Part shown: in pieces, positions 17,443 through 25,507 of the stretch
Layout: each line of letters begins with the position of its first letter
Numbering within the stretch: position 1 is the stretch's first letter
NCBI GenBank assembly: GCA_016793645.1
Contig: JAEUHD010000008.1
Location: forward strand, 1 to 52,556
DNA from: Verrucomicrobiales bacterium
GTDB taxonomy: Bacteria > Verrucomicrobiota > Verrucomicrobiia > Limisphaerales > UBA9464
Direction: 5' to 3'
Length of the DNA stretch: 52,556 nucleotides
The notes under the pieces: generated by a model
What the model was told of the DNA's origin: nothing
Seen by the model: only the letters and a program-made list of their open reading frames with translations
Databases searched by the model: none
Made by a program: the position numbers and the translations under genes

Positions 17443-18645
17443 ATGTCCTCCCTGATCTCTCGTCGTGGTGCCCTGATGGGCCTGGGCGCGGCATTCGCCG
17501 CGGGTGGCCGGTTGATGGCCGCTTCCGCGGAGAAGTTTCTTCCGTTGCCTGTCGGCAGGTTTTCGAAGAATTCGGGAACCGGCCCTTCCCTCATGAAACT
17601 GGATCAATTGCCTTTCGGACGCCTTCCGGACGGGGGCGAGGCCGTACTGTTCACGGTCTCCAACGCCCGCGGCGTCACCGTCAAATTCACCAACTACGGG
17701 CTCATCCTCACGGAGATTCTGGTTCCGGATCGGGCCGGGAAGCCGGGAAACATCGTGCTCGGGTTCGACACCCTGGATCGCTACCTGAAGGGACATCCGT
17801 TCTTCGGGGCCATTGCCGGCCGGGTGGCCAACCGGATCGGCAAGGGGCAGTTCACCCTCGATGGAAAGTCCTACCAGTTGGCGACCAACAACGGTGCGAA
17901 CCATCTCCATGGGGGGAATGTCGGGTTCGACAAGAAGCTCTGGAAGGTGGAGGGGTATGAACTCACGCCGGAGAAGGCCTCCGTCCGCCTGACGTATCTC
18001 AGTCCGGATGGGGAGGAGGGGTATCCGGGTAACCTCCGCGTGGCGGTGACCTACTCGCTGGATCAGGAAAACGACCTGCGGATCCATTATTCCGCGACCA
18101 CCGACCGGGCCACCCCCATCAACCTGACCAATCACAGCTACTTCAATCTCGCGGGCAGGGGCTCGATTGATGATCAGGTCGCCGAGATCTTCGCTGCGCG
18201 TTACACCCCGGTGGATGAAGGGCTCATCCCGCTGGGCACCGTCGCGCCCGTGTCGGGAACGCCGCTCGACTTCACCTCGCCGCACCGTTTTGGCGAGCGG
18301 ATCAACAGCACTGGATTGCAACCTCCCGGATACGACCATAACTACGTGTTGGATTCCGGTGGAAAGAGCGTCGCCCTGGCGGCGCGGGTGACCGATCCGG
18401 GCTCCGGCCGGGTCCTCGAGGTGCTGACTGATCGGCCCGGGATCCAGTTGTACACGGCCAATCACTTTCCGGCCGATGGCTACGAGTGCAATGGCGGCCT
18501 GAAGTTTCCGCCCCACGGCGCGTTTTGTCTCGAAACGCAGAACTTTCCCGACGCCATCAACAAGCCGTCCTTTCCCAAGGCGGTCCTGCGGCCGGGAGAA
18601 ACCTACGACACCACGACGGTGTTCCGATTCGGGCGTCCGCGCTGA
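17443..18645 (+). CDS. Tat-exported aldose 1-epimerase (mutarotase)
   Basis: A 400-residue galactose-mutarotase family enzyme that interconverts alpha and beta anomers of aldoses. It begins with a twin-arginine signal (ISRRGALMGLGAAFAAGG); the start at 17443 is chosen because it opens this signal. The catalytic domain contains GRVANRIGKGQFTLDG, NHLHGG, the conserved histidine in NLTNHSYFNLAG, YDHNYVL and the base glutamate in CLETQNFPDAIN. Cytoplasmic relatives are about 340 residues; the extra length is the export signal. Periplasmic location fits sugar processing outside the cytoplasm. It stands alone, divergent from the MtnK-like kinase. Confidence 0.94.
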   Translation: MSSLISRRGALMGLGAAFAAGGRLMAASAEKFLPLPVGRFSKNSGTGPSLMKLDQLPFGRLPDGGEAVLFTVSNARGVTVKFTNYGLILTEILVPDRAGKPGNIVLGFDTLDRYLKGHPFFGAIAGRVANRIGKGQFTLDGKSYQLATNNGANHLHGGNVGFDKKLWKVEGYELTPEKASVRLTYLSPDGEEGYPGNLRVAVTYSLDQENDLRIHYSATTDRATPINLTNHSYFNLAGRGSIDDQVAEIFAARYTPVDEGLIPLGTVAPVSGTPLDFTSPHRFGERINSTGLQPPGYDHNYVLDSGGKSVALAARVTDPGSGRVLEVLTDRPGIQLYTANHFPADGYECNGGLKFPPHGAFCLETQNFPDAINKPSFPKAVLRPGETYDTTTVFRFGRPR

Positions 18646-18750
18646 TCCTGCGGTCCTCCCGAAGACCGGTTCCGGGATTTCCGGGGGCGTCGGCGATGTC
18701 GTGTCCGTCCTGTTGCCACCGGAGCGGCGTCCCGGGTAGGCTGGTGCTTC

Positions 18751-19503
18751 ATGAGTTTGCCCACCGACTCCGCCGCGGCCCGGGGCGACGGTCGCCGTCC
18801 CGATCAGATCCGTTCCGTTCGATTCCAGAACCACATCGCCCCCCACGCCACGGGATCCACGCTGGTGGAGTGGGGAAACACGCGGGTGATTTGTGCGGTC
18901 ATGGTGGAGGAATCGGTGCCGGGCTGGATGAAGGCGCAGAAGGTGGACGGCGGGTGGCTCACCGCGGAGTATTCGATGCTTCCCTATTCCACCCTGGACC
19001 GGAAGGCGCGCGACATTGCGAAGCTGAAACTGGACGGGCGATCGCAGGAGATCCAGCGACTCATCGGACGCTCGCTCCGCGCCGTCGTGGACCTCCAGAA
19101 GCTGGGGCCGCGGACGGTCTGGGTCGATTGCGACGTGCTCCAGGCCGATGGCGGCACCCGCACGGCAAGCATTACCGGGGCGTATGTGGCCCTGAGCCTC
19201 GCGGTTCGGAAACTGCAGGGGGAGGGGTTGGTCACGGCGGACCCGTTTCGGAGTCCGGTGGCGGCGGTCAGCCTGGGAGTGGTGGAGGGACGGCCGGTGT
19301 TGGATCTGAACTATGTCGAGGACAGCGGGGCCGAAGTGGACATGAATCTCGTGATGAATGGGGCCGGGGAGTTCATTGAACTTCAGGCCAGCGGGGAGGA
19401 GTCCACCTTCAGCGACGCGCACCTGTCGGAGTTGCTCCGCCTGGGGCGCCTCGGCATTCGACAACTGCTCGACCTCCAGCAAGCCGCCCTCGCGTCCGCG
19501 TGA
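18751..19503 (+). CDS. rph: Ribonuclease PH
   Basis: A 250-residue phosphorolytic 3'-to-5' exoribonuclease that trims tRNA 3' ends. Conserved segments include HATGSTLVEWGNTRVIC, GGWLTAEYSMLPYST, RSQEIQRLIGRSLRAVVDL, DCDVLQADGGTRTASITGAY and DLNYVEDSGAEVDMNLVM. Length is normal. It is the first gene of a three-gene run with a histidine phosphatase (GTGA overlap) and prmA. Confidence 0.97.
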   Translation: MSLPTDSAAARGDGRRPDQIRSVRFQNHIAPHATGSTLVEWGNTRVICAVMVEESVPGWMKAQKVDGGWLTAEYSMLPYSTLDRKARDIAKLKLDGRSQEIQRLIGRSLRAVVDLQKLGPRTVWVDCDVLQADGGTRTASITGAYVALSLAVRKLQGEGLVTADPFRSPVAAVSLGVVEGRPVLDLNYVEDSGAEVDMNLVMNGAGEFIELQASGEESTFSDAHLSELLRLGRLGIRQLLDLQQAALASA

Positions 19504-20153
19504 AGACGAGTCTTTATCTCATCCGCCACGGCGAGGTGGAAAACCGGTACCACCGGATCTTTGGCGGCAGCCGCATTGACATGGAGTTGTCGGAGCGGGG
19601 ACGTCACCAGGCCGAATGCCTTGCGGGCTGGTTGAGCCGGGTGCCGTTGGACGCGGTGTATGCAAGTCCCATGCGCCGGGTGCAGCAGACCTGGGAGCCG
19701 TCGCGGGGCTCCTTCCCGTCCGAGCCGCAGATCCTGCCCGGGCTTCGGGAGATCGATTTTGGCGACTGGACAGGACTGGGCTGGGACGAGGTGGAGTCCC
19801 GGCATGGGATGTCCGCCTACGACTGGCTCCATCATCTCGAGGAGGATCGCATGACCGGGGCGGAGACGCTGAAGACGTTTCGGACGCGGCTTGCCGGATG
19901 CCTGGAGGAGATTCTCGGGACGCACGAGGACCGGACGGTGGCGGTGTTCTGCCATGGCGGTGTCATTCGGGGACTGCTGTCCCAGCTCCTTCACCAACCG
20001 CTGCGGTGGTTCGAGCATGTGGAGGTGGACTACGCCAGCGTGACCTGGGTGGACGTGGGGATTCCGAAGGCGGGCCGTCTTCGCAATGAGGTTCAATTGC
20101 TGAATTTCACCCCCTGGAGGGATCTCGGAACCGATTCCGTCCGTTCCCATTGA
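19500..20153 (+). CDS. Histidine phosphatase family protein
   Basis: A 217-residue phosphoglycerate-mutase-like phosphatase. The catalytic LIRHGE motif is at residues 7-12, followed by YASPMRRVQQT, LREIDFGDWTGL and the second catalytic histidine in VFCHGGVIRGL. The GTG start overlaps the rph stop (GTGA), so translation is probably coupled. Related proteins include alpha-ribazole phosphatase (CobC) and broad-specificity phosphatases; no cobalamin genes are nearby, so the substrate is not assigned. Confidence 0.9.
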   Translation: MKTSLYLIRHGEVENRYHRIFGGSRIDMELSERGRHQAECLAGWLSRVPLDAVYASPMRRVQQTWEPSRGSFPSEPQILPGLREIDFGDWTGLGWDEVESRHGMSAYDWLHHLEEDRMTGAETLKTFRTRLAGCLEEILGTHEDRTVAVFCHGGVIRGLLSQLLHQPLRWFEHVEVDYASVTWVDVGIPKAGRLRNEVQLLNFTPWRDLGTDSVRSH

Positions 20154-20159
20154 AGGAGG
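20153..20159 (+). promoter_or_regulatory. Shine-Dalgarno site for prmA
   Basis: AAGGAGG lies 8 nt before a GTG at 20168 and deep inside the spacing of other in-frame candidates (TTG 20150, ATG 20186), so it favours the GTG as the prmA start. It begins on the last base of the upstream stop codon. Confidence 0.65.
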
Positions 20160-20167
20160 GGCGCGGG

Positions 20168-21088
20168 GTGGGAACACAGGACGACATGAAGACTTCTGAA
20201 CTGTTGCGACAGATCTCCATCACGGTGGCGCCGGAGGCGGAGGAGGATGTGGCTGAGCTTCTCCGGGAGGAATTTGGCCAGCCGCCGTCCAGCCATCTCG
20301 ACCTCGCCACGGGATTGTGCACGGTGAGCGTCTATTGGGGTCTGCCCGCGTCGGAGATTCCGGCGGCCCGGGCGTCACTGCGGGAAGGGTTGAAGGATCT
20401 GGTCCTGGGAGGACTGGACATTCGACCCGGGAGGATTGGCATACGAAAGGTGCCGCCTCGGGATTGGAGTGAATCGTGGAAGCGGCATTTCCGCCCCATT
20501 GAGGTGGGACGGACCCTGTTGGTCCAGCCAACCTGGAGCCGTCGGAAGCCGAAGGCCGGTCAGGCCCTGGTGTTGCTCGATCCCGGGCTCAGCTTTGGAA
20601 CCGGTCAGCATGCGACCACCCGCTATTGTCTGGAGCGGATCACGCAATTGCGGCGGCCGGGTAGCCCCCAGTCGATGCTCGATGCCGGGAGTGGCAGCGG
20701 CATCCTGGCGATTGCGGCGGCCAAGTTGGGCTACTCCCCGGTGGCGGCGTTCGACTACGACGCCGAGGCGGTGAGGATCTCGCGGACCAATTGCCGCCTG
20801 AATGGAGTGGAGGGGCAGGTTCAACCGGAGTTGAAGGACCTGACGAAGATGCCGAGGAAAACCGGGGAACGCTTCGACGTGGTCTGCGCCAATCTCATCT
20901 GCGACCTGCTGGTCGCGGAACACGGCCGGCTTCTGGCCCGGCTCAAGCCGCGGGGCTCGCTGGTGGTCGCCGGGATCCTGGAATCCCAGTTTCCGGAGGT
21001 GGAGCGGGCGCTCACGGCTTCCGGGTTGCGGAAGCGTGGGGCCCGGACCGAGGGGGAATGGCGCTCGGGATGGTTTGAAGCGCCGTGA
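20168..21088 (+). CDS. prmA: Ribosomal protein L11 methyltransferase
   Basis: A 306-residue SAM-dependent methyltransferase that trimethylates ribosomal protein L11. The N-terminal substrate-recognition domain is followed by RDWSESWKRHFRPIEVG and LLDPGLSFGTGQHATTR. The SAM-binding motif MLDAGSGSGILAIAAAKLG and the catalytic-region motif VCANLICDLL come next. The GTG start is set by AAGGAGG 8 nt upstream; the ATG at 20186 is an alternative. It is the third gene after rph and the histidine phosphatase. Its last 77 bp overlap the 3' end of the O-antigen-ligase-like gene on the opposite strand. Confidence 0.95.
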   Translation: MGTQDDMKTSELLRQISITVAPEAEEDVAELLREEFGQPPSSHLDLATGLCTVSVYWGLPASEIPAARASLREGLKDLVLGGLDIRPGRIGIRKVPPRDWSESWKRHFRPIEVGRTLLVQPTWSRRKPKAGQALVLLDPGLSFGTGQHATTRYCLERITQLRRPGSPQSMLDAGSGSGILAIAAAKLGYSPVAAFDYDAEAVRISRTNCRLNGVEGQVQPELKDLTKMPRKTGERFDVVCANLICDLLVAEHGRLLARLKPRGSLVVAGILESQFPEVERALTASGLRKRGARTEGEWRSGWFEAP

Positions 21089-22466
21089 TGCCCGCGGTGG
21101 CGCCGGCGAGCGTGAATGCCGTCCACGCCAGCGCCGGAACGTAGAGCCCGAATTCACTGACCCCCTGGGCGAACCAGGCTGCGGTGCCGAGAAAGGCGGA
21201 CACCACGAGGGGATCGTTGCTGGCCCAGCATCGGCGGCCGACCAGCAACATCCAGCCTCCCACCCAGATCCCGTAAAGGACACCTCCCGGAATCCCCGAG
21301 TCCGAGAACTGTTCGAGGTAGTCATTGTGGGCCAGGCGCGCCATCTCGGAATCGGGGGACTTCAGGCGGGCGTAGGGGCGCTGAAAGGTGCCGGGGCCCG
21401 TCCCGAGGATGGGTTCCGCAAGGGTCGTCTTCCACGCGGCGCTCCAGTAGTCCATGCGGGCCCCGACACTGGTGGCGCCCGCGGCGAAGTAGCCGCGGAA
21501 GCGGATGGCGAACGCAAGAATGCCGGCGATGGCCAGGAGGGCCAGTGCCCCGGTCCTGAGCCGGCGGGGCAGCGGCTGTCGCCACCCCAGGGCTCCGAGG
21601 AGGAGCAGCGCGATCAGCCAGCCCGACTTCGAGCCGCTCCACACGAGCGCAACGACACCCAATCCCGACACCAGTCCGAGCGCGGCCCACCGGGTGACCG
21701 GCCTTGCGGAGCGCGTGAGATCGGACACCAGCGTCCACGACAAGGGCAGCAGCAGGAGGACCACGGAGGCGAGGGCGTTGGGATAGACGAGGGTTCCGTA
21801 GACCCGCTCCCGTTCGAGTTTCACCAGGATGAGCGGATTGGCCCGGCGAACGCCGTTGGTGGAAATGATGAATTGCTGGCGTTCCAAATCGAGGACGGTG
21901 GCCGGGGGAAAATTGGTCCAGTCCGTCCGCTCCCCCTCCAGCAGCGCGGCCCGCATCTGGGGGAATTCAAGCCGCTGGTTTACCGAGCGCATCAGGCAGA
22001 GACAAAACGCGGCGACCACGGCGGCCATTGCCCAGGACAGGCGTTGCCGGTTCGTGATGAGGGTGAGGCCCGTTCCGTAGGCGACCAGGACCCCCGCGAA
22101 CTGGGTGATCGCGAGGGCCGACAACGGCCGGTCCACGGTCTGCGCCATGGACAGGACCTGCCATCCGAACCAGAGCACCGCGGGGACCCAGAGCCACCGG
22201 TTGAGGTGCCGAAACTGGGTTCGCCCCTCGCGGATCATCCAGGGAATGGCGGGCAGGACGAGCGGAAGCAACAGCCACCACGCCCAACGAACCGGCCAGG
22301 GATCCGACATCGCATCGCTCCAGGATCCGGGAGCGGGGATCTGTCGGTCGAGGACGACTGGGTTCCCGAATTTGAGGACGCTGAGACCGAGGAGTCCTCC
22401 CCACAGCAGCAGCCAGACCCGGATTCTTCGTTCCGTGTCGGAGGGGGCGGCGGTGGGCGCGCTCAC
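21012..22466 (-). CDS. O-antigen ligase / Wzy-like membrane protein
   Basis: A 484-residue integral membrane protein with about ten or more hydrophobic segments. The large periplasmic-loop region has family traits: LAEPILGTGPGTFQRPY followed by LAHNDYLEQFSDSGIPGG. Members join O-antigen or other glycan units on lipid carriers. The GTG start overlaps the holB stop (GTGA), so the gene is translationally coupled to a replication gene. No other glycan-assembly genes are nearby, so the glycan is unknown. Confidence 0.88.
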   Translation of the reverse strand: MSAPTAAPSDTERRIRVWLLLWGGLLGLSVLKFGNPVVLDRQIPAPGSWSDAMSDPWPVRWAWWLLLPLVLPAIPWMIREGRTQFRHLNRWLWVPAVLWFGWQVLSMAQTVDRPLSALAITQFAGVLVAYGTGLTLITNRQRLSWAMAAVVAAFCLCLMRSVNQRLEFPQMRAALLEGERTDWTNFPPATVLDLERQQFIISTNGVRRANPLILVKLERERVYGTLVYPNALASVVLLLLPLSWTLVSDLTRSARPVTRWAALGLVSGLGVVALVWSGSKSGWLIALLLLGALGWRQPLPRRLRTGALALLAIAGILAFAIRFRGYFAAGATSVGARMDYWSAAWKTTLAEPILGTGPGTFQRPYARLKSPDSEMARLAHNDYLEQFSDSGIPGGVLYGIWVGGWMLLVGRRCWASNDPLVVSAFLGTAAWFAQGVSEFGLYVPALAWTAFTLAGATAGITALQTIPSAIPPRSGPHASATRKP

Positions 22467-23491
22467 AGGGAAAGACGCAGGATTCCCACTTCCAACACCA
22501 GGGATTCCTGGGCGTTGGTGCCCAGCAGCAGCCGCTGGGTGCGTTCCCAGGCTTCCAGATTGGCCCGGGCGGCCGCGGAGGAAATCCGGCGGGCGATGAC
22601 GGTTGAGGCCTCCTGAAACCGGGGAAGGAAGAGGGTGCCGGCGGGCTCGACCGTCCGGAACCAAACGTCGCGGAGCCAGGCGTGGATGCCTGCCAGGTAG
22701 TGGGCCCGTCGTCGCCGGTACTCGGCCTCGATGGCCGCCTCCAGTTCATCCTCCCAACGTTCGCGCCGGTCGGCGTCCGCATCGGCGTATCGCTTCAGCG
22801 GGGATGCGGCGGTCAGCGCGTCGTCGATGGATTCCCGGGCGGCGGTGAGGGCCTGGAGGAGGGATTCCACGAGACGGTAGCGGTCGAGCAGGGATGAGGA
22901 GGATCCCGCCACCCCGGCCGTGAATCCGCTCAACCATTCCGAGACTTCCGGTTCAATCCGGATCCCGCCGCCGGCGAAGCTGAGCCGCAGGCATCGGGAG
23001 AGAATGGTTTCGAGAACCTGGTCGGCATCGAGCGTCAGGAGAATGAAGATGGAGTCCCGGGGCGGTTCCTCGAGGGTTTTCAGGAAGGCGTTGGCGGCTT
23101 CGAGGCGGAGACGCTCGGTGGTGGTGATGATGCCGATCTTGTGGCGGGACTCCGTGGGCCGCAGGGAAACCGTCTGGTTCAGATCCCGGATCTGATCAAT
23201 GGAAATGATGCGGCTCTTCTTTCCCGGACGAACCCAGGTGACGTCCGGATGCTGAAACCCGGCGGTCCTCCGGCAGGCGGAGCAGGTGCCGCAGGGTTCC
23301 GATGCAGGGACCCCTGGATTCCCGGGGCTGTTGCGGCTGCAGGTGAGGGTTTGGGACAGTCGGACGGCGGCCTCCTCGAGGGTCCCGGAATCGTCGCCGA
23401 CAAAGAGGTAGGCATGCCCGAGGCGCCCGCGGGCGATGCTGCGGGTGAGAAGCTCCGTGGCGTGGGCGGCGGGAGTGGTCTCCGGGCTCAT
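22463..23491 (-). CDS. holB: DNA polymerase III subunit delta'
   Basis: A 342-residue clamp-loader subunit of the AAA+ family. It has the N-terminal LGHAYLFVGDDSG in place of a functional Walker A, a zinc-binding CGTCSACR, and IDQIRDLNQTVSLRPTES. ANAFLKTLEEPP and the sensor-region SRC (ETILSRC) follow. Lack of a canonical P-loop is normal for delta'. The C-terminal domain is divergent with a basic, helical stretch (RRERWEDELEAAIEAEYRRR). tmk, often upstream in other bacteria, is not present; the upstream neighbour is the divergent infC. Confidence 0.93.
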   Translation of the reverse strand: MSPETTPAAHATELLTRSIARGRLGHAYLFVGDDSGTLEEAAVRLSQTLTCSRNSPGNPGVPASEPCGTCSACRRTAGFQHPDVTWVRPGKKSRIISIDQIRDLNQTVSLRPTESRHKIGIITTTERLRLEAANAFLKTLEEPPRDSIFILLTLDADQVLETILSRCLRLSFAGGGIRIEPEVSEWLSGFTAGVAGSSSSLLDRYRLVESLLQALTAARESIDDALTAASPLKRYADADADRRERWEDELEAAIEAEYRRRRAHYLAGIHAWLRDVWFRTVEPAGTLFLPRFQEASTVIARRISSAAARANLEAWERTQRLLLGTNAQESLVLEVGILRLSL

Positions 23492-23590
23492 GTGCGGGGC
23501 TGTTTAACGGGAGGACGTGGAGGCGACAAGGATTCGCGCGTGCGACGGCCCGGGATCCCGCACACCGGGGCGGATCGTTGGGACGGTTTC

Positions 23591-23620
23591 CGGTGCAACA
23601 CCGTGCGACTGCGGTAGAAT
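23591..23620 (+). promoter_or_regulatory. Possible promoter and short hairpin upstream of infC
   Basis: TAGAAT at 23615-23620 resembles a -10 box. A small inverted repeat CGGTG-CAA-CACCG occupies 23591-23603, overlapping the expected -35 position. The match to a -35 consensus is weak. If transcription starts near 23627, the infC leader would be about 115 nt. The rest of the 249-bp holB-infC gap shows nothing else clear. Confidence 0.25.
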
Positions 23621-23740
23621 TGCATGAGAATTGGCTTGCTGGAAGCCGGGGATTCGCGCTTTCCTTTCGGCACTTGTCGCCAATGGCGGCAGACCCGGTT
23701 TTCGAATCGACATGGTTAATTTCAAAAAGGAGAGGGCAGC

Positions 23741-24457
23741 TTGAGTCGTCCGTTTCCCTCCCGCCACGCTCCTCCGCCTCCCCAGTTCCGCGTTAACGGG
23801 AAGATTCGTGCCCGTGAAGTCCGGGTGATCGGTTCCGATGGTTCCCAGGTCGGGGTCATGGACCTTGGGGCTGCCATCAACATGGCGCGCAATCAGGGGT
23901 ACGATCTCGTCGAGGTTTCCGCCTCGGCCAATCCGCCGGTGTGCCGGATTGTGGATTTCGGCAAGTTCAAGTACGAGCAGTCGAAGCGGGATCGCGAATC
24001 CAAGAAGCATCATCACGCCAATATCGTGAAGGAGGTGCAGCTCACCCCGCGCATTGATCCCCACGATCTGGGGATCAAACAGGAGCATGCCATCGAGTTC
24101 CTGTGCGAGGACATGAAGGTGAAGGTTGCCCTCCGGTTCCGCGGCCGTGAAATGGCCCACACGGAAATTGGAATGGCCGTGGTGGAGAAGTTTTTGAAGG
24201 ACATCGCCCCCTGGGGACACCCCGACTTCACTCCGAAGCTTGTGGGACGTTCGATCAACGTCATGGTGAGCCCCCTGCCGCGAGCCAAGCGGGCGCGGAA
24301 TCCCAAGGCGGTGGATCGGCCCCCCGGACCCGCCAAGGTTCGCGAAGGGGATGACCACGGGGAGCCCCCGCGTTCCGCGCCCAGCTCCGGACCTGCGCCC
24401 TCGGCGCGACCGGTTGCGGAGACCGGTTCCGAAGCCCCTCCCTCGGAGGCGGCCTGA
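23741..24457 (+). CDS. infC: Translation initiation factor IF-3
   Basis: A 238-residue IF-3, which binds the 30S subunit and monitors start-codon fidelity. The N-domain starts at FRVNGKIRAREVRVIG and leads to DLVEVSASANPPVCRIVDFGKFKYEQ. The C-domain has IDPHDLGIKQEHA, VKVALRFRGREMAHTEIG and INVMVSPLPR. A start at TTG (23741) is supported by an AAGGAG-containing site about 10 nt upstream; rare start codons are usual for infC because the factor represses its own translation from such codons. An unusual Pro/Ala-rich tail of about 55 residues follows the C-domain. rpmI and rplT, the common downstream partners, are absent. Confidence 0.96.
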   Translation: MSRPFPSRHAPPPPQFRVNGKIRAREVRVIGSDGSQVGVMDLGAAINMARNQGYDLVEVSASANPPVCRIVDFGKFKYEQSKRDRESKKHHHANIVKEVQLTPRIDPHDLGIKQEHAIEFLCEDMKVKVALRFRGREMAHTEIGMAVVEKFLKDIAPWGHPDFTPKLVGRSINVMVSPLPRAKRARNPKAVDRPPGPAKVREGDDHGEPPRSAPSSGPAPSARPVAETGSEAPPSEAA

Positions 24458-24478
24458 GCCGGGGATGGATTCCCGGAC

Positions 24479-24763
24479 TCAGTCCAGGTTTCCGGAACGG
24501 ACCCGTTCCTTTTTCTCCTCGAGTTCGGCCTCGAGGGATTGCCTTTCAGCGGCGAATTGCGCTTGGGCCCCGGCCGCCTTTTCCGTCTCGCCTGCGGAGG
24601 TCCATCGCAGGACCTCATCGCGGGTGGCGAGTTCACGGCCGGCGATTCGGGCACGGTACAAGGACTCCAGTTCCGCGATCCGCTCCTTTTGTGCCGCACT
24701 CAGGGTGCGGGTCGGGGCCTGACGACTGAGACGTTCCATGGCGAGTTCATAGGCGGACTTCAT
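24479..24763 (-). CDS. Conserved small coiled-coil protein of unknown function
   Basis: A 94-residue, charged, mostly helical protein with no membrane segment or cysteine cluster. It starts MKSAYELAMERLSR, continues LSAAQKERIAELESLYRARI and ends in a Glu/Lys-rich helix (LEAELEEKKERV), suggesting a short coiled coil. I regard it as real because it has protein-like composition in an otherwise uncovered stretch; I believe similar small proteins occur in Verrucomicrobia but cannot name a family. It lies 22 bp from the infC stop, convergent to it. Confidence 0.68.
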   Translation of the reverse strand: MKSAYELAMERLSRQAPTRTLSAAQKERIAELESLYRARIAGRELATRDEVLRWTSAGETEKAAGAQAQFAAERQSLEAELEEKKERVRSGNLD

Positions 24764-24853
24764 GAGACCAGACTACCCGAGGACAGGTCTCGCTGCACGC
24801 GGAACCCGATGGCTTGGATTTCCATGATCCCGCGAGTGGACGGAAGTCCCCGG

Positions 24854-25489
24854 ATGTCCGCCTCCGCCGGGGAGCCATCCTCATTGGCGGCCAGGCTCCA
24901 CCCGGGGGGGCTGGTGTTTTGCGCGGGGGTCGGTGTTGTGCTGGGGATGATGCTGGCGGGGGTGGGTCGGGACGGGATTCGCAACGTCGGCATCCCGCTG
25001 ATCTGGGGATCGGCCGCGGTGGCCCTCGTGCTGGAAATGGGCCGTCATCAGCCGTACCAGTATGTCCTGACTGCGGCCGCAATCGCCGGTGGAGCCGGAA
25101 CCCTCCTTTTCCCACGGACGCCCACGGGCATGGTGCCGGTTTATGGCGCGACCGCGGTCTGGGTGACGGCCGTTTTCGGGGCGCGCGGAACCGCCCGATG
25201 GATCCTGCAGCGATGGGCGGGAGGCGGGAACTTCGGACTTGGGGTCCTCGCTCTCAGCAGCGCGATCACATCGGGGGTGGTGGTGGCGGCGTTGGGCGGC
25301 CTTCCCTCGATTCCCGGCGTCCCGTCTCCCGTCTCGGCATGGATGGCCGCGGCGGCCATTCAGGTGATGGCCACCCCCTGGTTTCTTGAGAAACGAACCC
25401 TGCTTCCGGTGATCCGTCCCGGACCGGCGGTCCTGCTGGGATCGGCCGTGGCCGTCGTCGTCGTCGTCCGGATCCTGCTTGTCCGGTAA
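24854..25489 (+). CDS. Hypothetical integral membrane protein
   Basis: A 211-residue, very hydrophobic protein with about six predicted membrane segments, including GLVFCAGVGVVLGMMLAGVG, LIWGSAAVALVLEMG and VLLGSAVAVVVVVRILLV at the C-terminus. The start at 24854 (MSASAGEPSS) has a GGAAG site upstream; in-frame ATGs at 24824 and 24809 are possible. No family is recognised. It is divergent from the small coiled-coil gene and convergent with the MFS transporter gene, so it seems to be a single-gene unit. Confidence 0.68.
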   Translation: MSASAGEPSSLAARLHPGGLVFCAGVGVVLGMMLAGVGRDGIRNVGIPLIWGSAAVALVLEMGRHQPYQYVLTAAAIAGGAGTLLFPRTPTGMVPVYGATAVWVTAVFGARGTARWILQRWAGGGNFGLGVLALSSAITSGVVVAALGGLPSIPGVPSPVSAWMAAAAIQVMATPWFLEKRTLLPVIRPGPAVLLGSAVAVVVVVRILLVR

Positions 25490-25507
25490 TGGACGTGTGC
25501 GGTGGGG

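Noticed and set aside
17413..19482. 689-codon minus-strand frame opposite the epimerase and rph
   Set aside because: Both plus-strand genes are clear family members; the antisense translation has no family pattern.
23141..24029. Short plus-strand frames around holB and infC
   Set aside because: They are out of frame with the two conserved proteins and lack any protein-like pattern.
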